Shown here: positions 59,978-64,000 of the stretch, piece by piece
Layout of the letters: each line of letters starts with the position of its first letter
Numbering within the stretch: position 1 is the stretch's first letter
Assembly (NCBI RefSeq): GCF_037893015.1
Contig: NC_133666.1
Location: 163,627,611-163,691,610, forward strand
From: Macrotis lagotis
Taxonomy: Eukaryota; Chordata; Mammalia; Peramelemorphia; Peramelidae
Direction of reading: 5' to 3'
Length of the DNA: 64,000 bases
Translations under genes and position numbers: made by a program
The notes under the pieces: generated by a model
Seen by the model: only the letters and a program-made list of their open reading frames with translations
Database searches by the model: none
Told to the model about the DNA's origin: nothing

Positions 59978-62900
59978 TCACATCCATAGTCATTAGAGAA
60001 ATTGGTCTATAAATTTCTTACTATTTTTTGACTCTTTCTGGTTTAGATATCAACACCATATTTGGTGTGATAGAAGGAGCTGGGCAGAATCGTGGTTTTA
60101 CCTAATTTTCCAAAGAGTTAATGTAGAAATGGAACCAATTATTCCTTAAACATTGGTGGAATTCACTTATGAATCTATCTGGCCCTGGTGATTTTGTTTT
60201 CCCTAGGGATTTCATTAATGGTTTGTTGAATTATTTTTTTTTCTGAGATAGGTATTTAGATATTTCTTTTCCTCTTCCTTTAATCTGGGAAACTTATATT
60301 TCTATAAATATTCATCTATTTTTTCAGATTATCAAATTTATTGGCATACAATTGGGAAAAATAGTTGCAAATTGTTACTTTAATTTCTTCTTTACTGGTG
60401 TAAAGTTCACCGTTTTCATTTATGGTTTTAATGTGCTTTTTTCTTTTTTAAATCAACTTAAGCACAAGTTTATTTTATTGGTTGGTTCTTTCATAAAATA
60501 AATTTTGATTTAATTTATTAGTTCCATAGATTTCTTACTTTAGATTTTGATAATTTCTCCTTTACTTTTTAGAATTTTTAATTTGGCATTTAATTTGAGG
60601 GGGTTAATTTTTTTATTATTTTAGTTGCATCGATTTCCTCTTTATTTTATTCATGGAAGGCATTTAGAGGTATAATATATCCCTTACTTTGCCTGCATCC
60701 CATTAGTTTTGGTATAATTTTTTGTTATTGTCATTGTCTAGGGCTAAAATAATTAATTCTATCTTTGATTTGTTGTTTTATGCACTCATTCTTTAAAATG
60801 AAACTATTTAGTTTCCGGTCAATTTTAGGTCTGACTCTCCATGATCCATTATTGCACATGATTTTTATTGCATTATGGTCTGAGAAAGAAGCATTCTCCA
60901 TTTCTGTATTTCTATATTTGATTATGAGGTTTTTATGTATTTCAGGAAAAACATATATATTCTTTTCTATCCTCCTTCAATTTTCTCCAAAGATCTATCA
61001 TGCCTAGGTTTCCTAACATTCTTTTTACCTCCTTAACTTCCTTCATGTTTATTTTATGATTATATTTATCTAATTCTGAGCAAGGGAGGATAAGGTCTCC
61101 CTGTAGATTTTTGTTATCTATGTCTTTCTGTAACTCATTCAGCATCTCCCTTAAGAATTTGGATGCTATACCATTTGGTGCATACTTTTTTTTAATATTG
61201 AAATTCATTCATTGTCTATGGTAACATTTATTAGGATATATTTTCCTTCCTTATATCTTTTAATAAGATCTAATTTTGTAGCTGCTTTGTCTGAGATAAA
61301 GATTGCTACCCCTGACTTTTTCAATTCAGTTAAAGCGTAATATATTCTACCCCAAACATTTACTTTTACTCTGTATGTATCTCTCTACTTCAAATAAGTT
61401 TCTTGTAAACAGTATATTGCAGGATTCTGGTTTTTAATCCAATCTGCTATTTGCTTATGCTTTATGGGAAAGTTCATCCCACTCACATTCAAAGTTATAA
61501 TGACTAACCCTTTATTCCCCTCCATGCTTTCTTCTCTCCAGTTGAATTTTCCCCTTTTCTCACCTTATGCAAATTCACCAGTATTTTGCTTCTGAATGTC
61601 ACATTGTTCAATGTCTTTCCCCCTTATATCCAACCCCCATCCTCTTTCTTTCTCCTTTGCCTTTATCCTTTCTTTCTTCTGTCAGTGCTTATTTTCCTTC
61701 CCTTTCCCCCTCTTAATATTTGAAAGAAAAGAAAAGTTTCTAAACTTACCTGAGTGTGTGTATGTTAATCCTTCTTTGAGCCAAATCTAATGAGAGTGAG
61801 ATTCAGGCAGGTTTCACCTCCTCCCTTCTTCCCCTCTATTGCAATAAGTCCTTTGTACCTCTACATGTTATGTAATTTACTCAATTCAATCAACTCTCAT
61901 CTCTTTACTGTCTCCCCTTTTAAGGGGATATTATTTTTAAATCATCTATGAAAGACATGAACATGTCATGAGTGTCCATTATTTCTGGCTAAGTATATTC
62001 TCCCTAATAGACTTACAATTCTCAAGAGTTATGAGAACCTTTCTCCCAGGTGGGGATATAGCCAATTTCATCTTATTGGATAGCAATTTTATTTCTTTTC
62101 CCTTTTTTACCTTTTCATGTGTCTCTTGAATCTCCTGTTTGAAGTTCAAATTTTCTATTTAGCTCTGATATTTACTTCAGGAAAAGTTGGAAGCCTCCTA
62201 TTTCATTAAATGTCCATCTTTTCCCCCAGAAGAGAAGACTCAGTTTTGCCAGATAGTGACTTTTGGCTGCATTTCAAGCTCCCTTACTTTTTTGGGATAA
62301 CAAATTTCACAACCTTTAATCCCTGAATATTAATGTAGTCAGGGCCTGGTAATCATTCACGAAATTCCTCGGAATTTAAATTGTTTCTTTCTGGTCACCT
62401 GATGTATTTCCTCTTTTATCTTCTAGTTCTAAAATTTGTTCACAATATTCCTTGATGTTTTCATTTTGGGAATCCCTTTTAGGAGGGTATCAATGTATTC
62501 AATTTAGGAGAGGATCAAAAACTATTTGGGCTTCTGGTTCTATGACATTGGGGTAATTCTCCTTCAATATATCCTGAAGTATGGGAACCAGGCTTTTTTT
62601 TTTCCTCAATGTTTTTAGGAATCTCAATGTTTCTTAAGTTGCTTCACCTGTGTCTATTTATTAGATCAGTTGTTTTGCCAATGAGTTATTTTACATTACA
62701 TTATTTTGATTTGTTTAACAGATCTTTGTTGTCTCATAAAATCATTAGTTTCCACAAATTCCAGTCTTTTTTAGAGAAGAATTTTCTTCATTTATCTTCT
62801 GCAGCTCCTTCTTACATTTCTTTTCCCAGTTTTTCTAATTGAGTTCTAAACTCCTTCATGATTTTTTCTAAGAAGACTTTCTGGGCTGGAGACCAAATCA

Positions 62901-63745
62901 TGTTCCCTTGTGAGGTTCTATATCTCTGACTTGAAGCTAATTGTCAATGGAACCCCTCTTTCTGCTGACTTTTCTTCATTTTCCTAGCATATTATGTTGA
63001 AGGAGAGAGTGGTTCACAGACCTTTGGTGTTGAAATTCCTAGAGGTTTTGCTCACTGGGATCAGTAACTTAAATTGGACTGACCAGTAGAGGATGCTAGA
63101 TGGTTTCCTTATAGTTCCTGTGACCTACTCCTTAGGCCTGGTCAGGGGAGGGAACAGCAGGATCCTGGTTACCCTTGAAAATTGTGGGCTGAGCCCTCGG
63201 GCTGTATAATTAATCTCTTTAATCCTTAGCTTCACTGGGCAAAGCCTGCCCCCCCCACCTGAACCTGGAGGCATGGGCAGGCTGTTATTGTGTTTGTTCT
63301 CAGAAGAGTCAATTCCTCTCACAGGAATGGGGAAGAAGTGATTCATTTGGAAACAAAGGAACTTCACTGAGAATACTTCCAGATGAGCTGAATGGACAGG
63401 ATTGATGTCTAGCTACTGTGCTGGAACTCTCAGGCCCCACAGAGTGAACACTTATGCCTGGTGCTCTCCCTGCTGCTGTGCACACAGCAAACACTTCTGC
63501 TCCAGTTCTCAGGTTAATCCGTGGGCCTCACCCTGCTGCCCCGGTGCTGGCTCCTTGCTACTGCTTTCTGCTTGCTGATGCTCACCTGAGATATAACTTG
63601 CTGTACATGTTCTCCTAGGTTCTTCTCTGGGTTTTTCAGATCCAAATTCTGTTAAATGACTCGGTTATGTTAGTTCTGAGGGAAAACCAGGACAACTTAA
63701 GACAGTGCCTAGTTTCTCTCTGCCATCTTGACAGGAAGACCAGCT

Positions 63746-64000
63746 CTTTCACCTTTTTCAAGGTACCCTTCAAGACACACAATCCTCATGAGCCAAAGTA
63801 TATTCCAAATCCAAGTCATTTCATGAATCATTGGCATGCCCCTCTAAACATAATCTCTTCCATACCCCCCCCCCCTTAGCTTCCCAATAGGGTATTTAAA
63901 CCCTTGCTACCTGAGGCATAGGTTAATTCCAACTCATGCTTCACTTCTAAATTCATTAACTATAGGGTATCAAAGTGCTCTATATACTAGTACACCCTGA
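63746..64000. other. unassigned DNA, possible LTR fragment
   Basis: A c-run lies at 63867-63878 and a palindromic gggtatttaaaccc at about 63890-63903, which could be a TATA-type promoter motif. This could be the start of an LTR running off the window, but no second landmark is visible. Confidence 0.25.

Larger units (their letters stand above)
57110..63745 (-). mobile_element. LINE-1, near full length, reverse orientation, decayed
   Basis: The 5' end is at about 63740, where the minus strand reads 'cctgtcaagatggcagagag'. The GC-richer 5'UTR runs to about 62950 and the ORF1 remnant to about 62150. The spacer runs to about 61480. The ORF2 endonuclease follows (an 88-codon open piece at 60942-61208 includes LQGDLILPCSELDKYNHKI; the SDHNAI site lies at about 60870). 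The RT region spans about 60250-59350 ('ccagggccagatagattcat' at 60188), then the C-terminal region with a zinc-knuckle-like segment (HQCIVGGAVN at about 57930), and the 3'UTR to about 57110. One SINE interrupts it, and (TA)n tracts lie at 58192 and 59305. It is full length but has too many stops and frame changes to be active. Confidence 0.88.

Overview
This window looks like marsupial nuclear DNA made almost entirely of retrotransposon debris. It is AT-rich, with no confident multi-exon host gene, no RNA gene and no CRISPR. The organism call rests on repeats: many copies of a tRNA-like SINE whose core contains 'cctggagtcaggagtacct' and whose end reads 'gccttgcaaaaacctaaaa', abundant marsupial-type LINE-1, and older MIR and CORE-SINE copies. 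The SINE type is what I remember from Australian marsupials, especially dasyurids; that narrower placement is from memory and uncertain.

Layout. 1-1.7 kb: two L1 3' ends. 4.1-10.5 kb: a decayed, almost full-length L1 (+) carrying an (ACT)n tract, a 34-bp perfect hairpin and a misplaced piece of reverse-transcriptase sequence. 10.5-14.4 kb: old SINEs and unassigned DNA. 14.4-16.2 kb: an L1 3' half hit by two SINEs. 16.2-21.4 kb: MIRs, a diverged repeat pair and a probable solo LTR. 21.4-36.0 kb: a nest of L1s. An older L1 (21.4-24.3) holds a SINE and a SERF1 retrocopy with an open 62-codon frame. A second L1 starts at 24.3 and is split by a third, about 6.7 kb long, whose 5' two-thirds is inverted relative to its 3' third (24.4-31.1), the signature of twin priming. 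A further L1 5' part follows at 34.4-36.0.

36.95-38.1 kb (-): reverse-transcriptase fossil of a non-L1 LINE, probably RTE-related. 38.1-41.7 kb (-): two L1 5' parts. 44.2-49.4 kb (-): a broken betaretrovirus-like endogenous retrovirus with both LTRs, 6-bp target duplication, lysine-type primer site, polypurine tract, gag start and env remnants, but no recognisable pol. 49.5-52.1 kb: L1 fragments, one with an inserted 136-bp segment that is also present at 53.35-53.66 kb, where a SINE interrupts it. 54.1-56.9 kb (-): a broken L1. 57.1-63.7 kb (-): a nearly full-length L1.

The genes here do not work together as a pathway. What the window records is a layered history of L1-driven insertions: L1 itself, SINEs, and a host mRNA copied by L1 machinery. 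The most informative items are the full-length twin-primed L1, the intact SERF1 retrocopy, the short template-switch hairpin and the pol-less provirus. I see no convincing new biological system.
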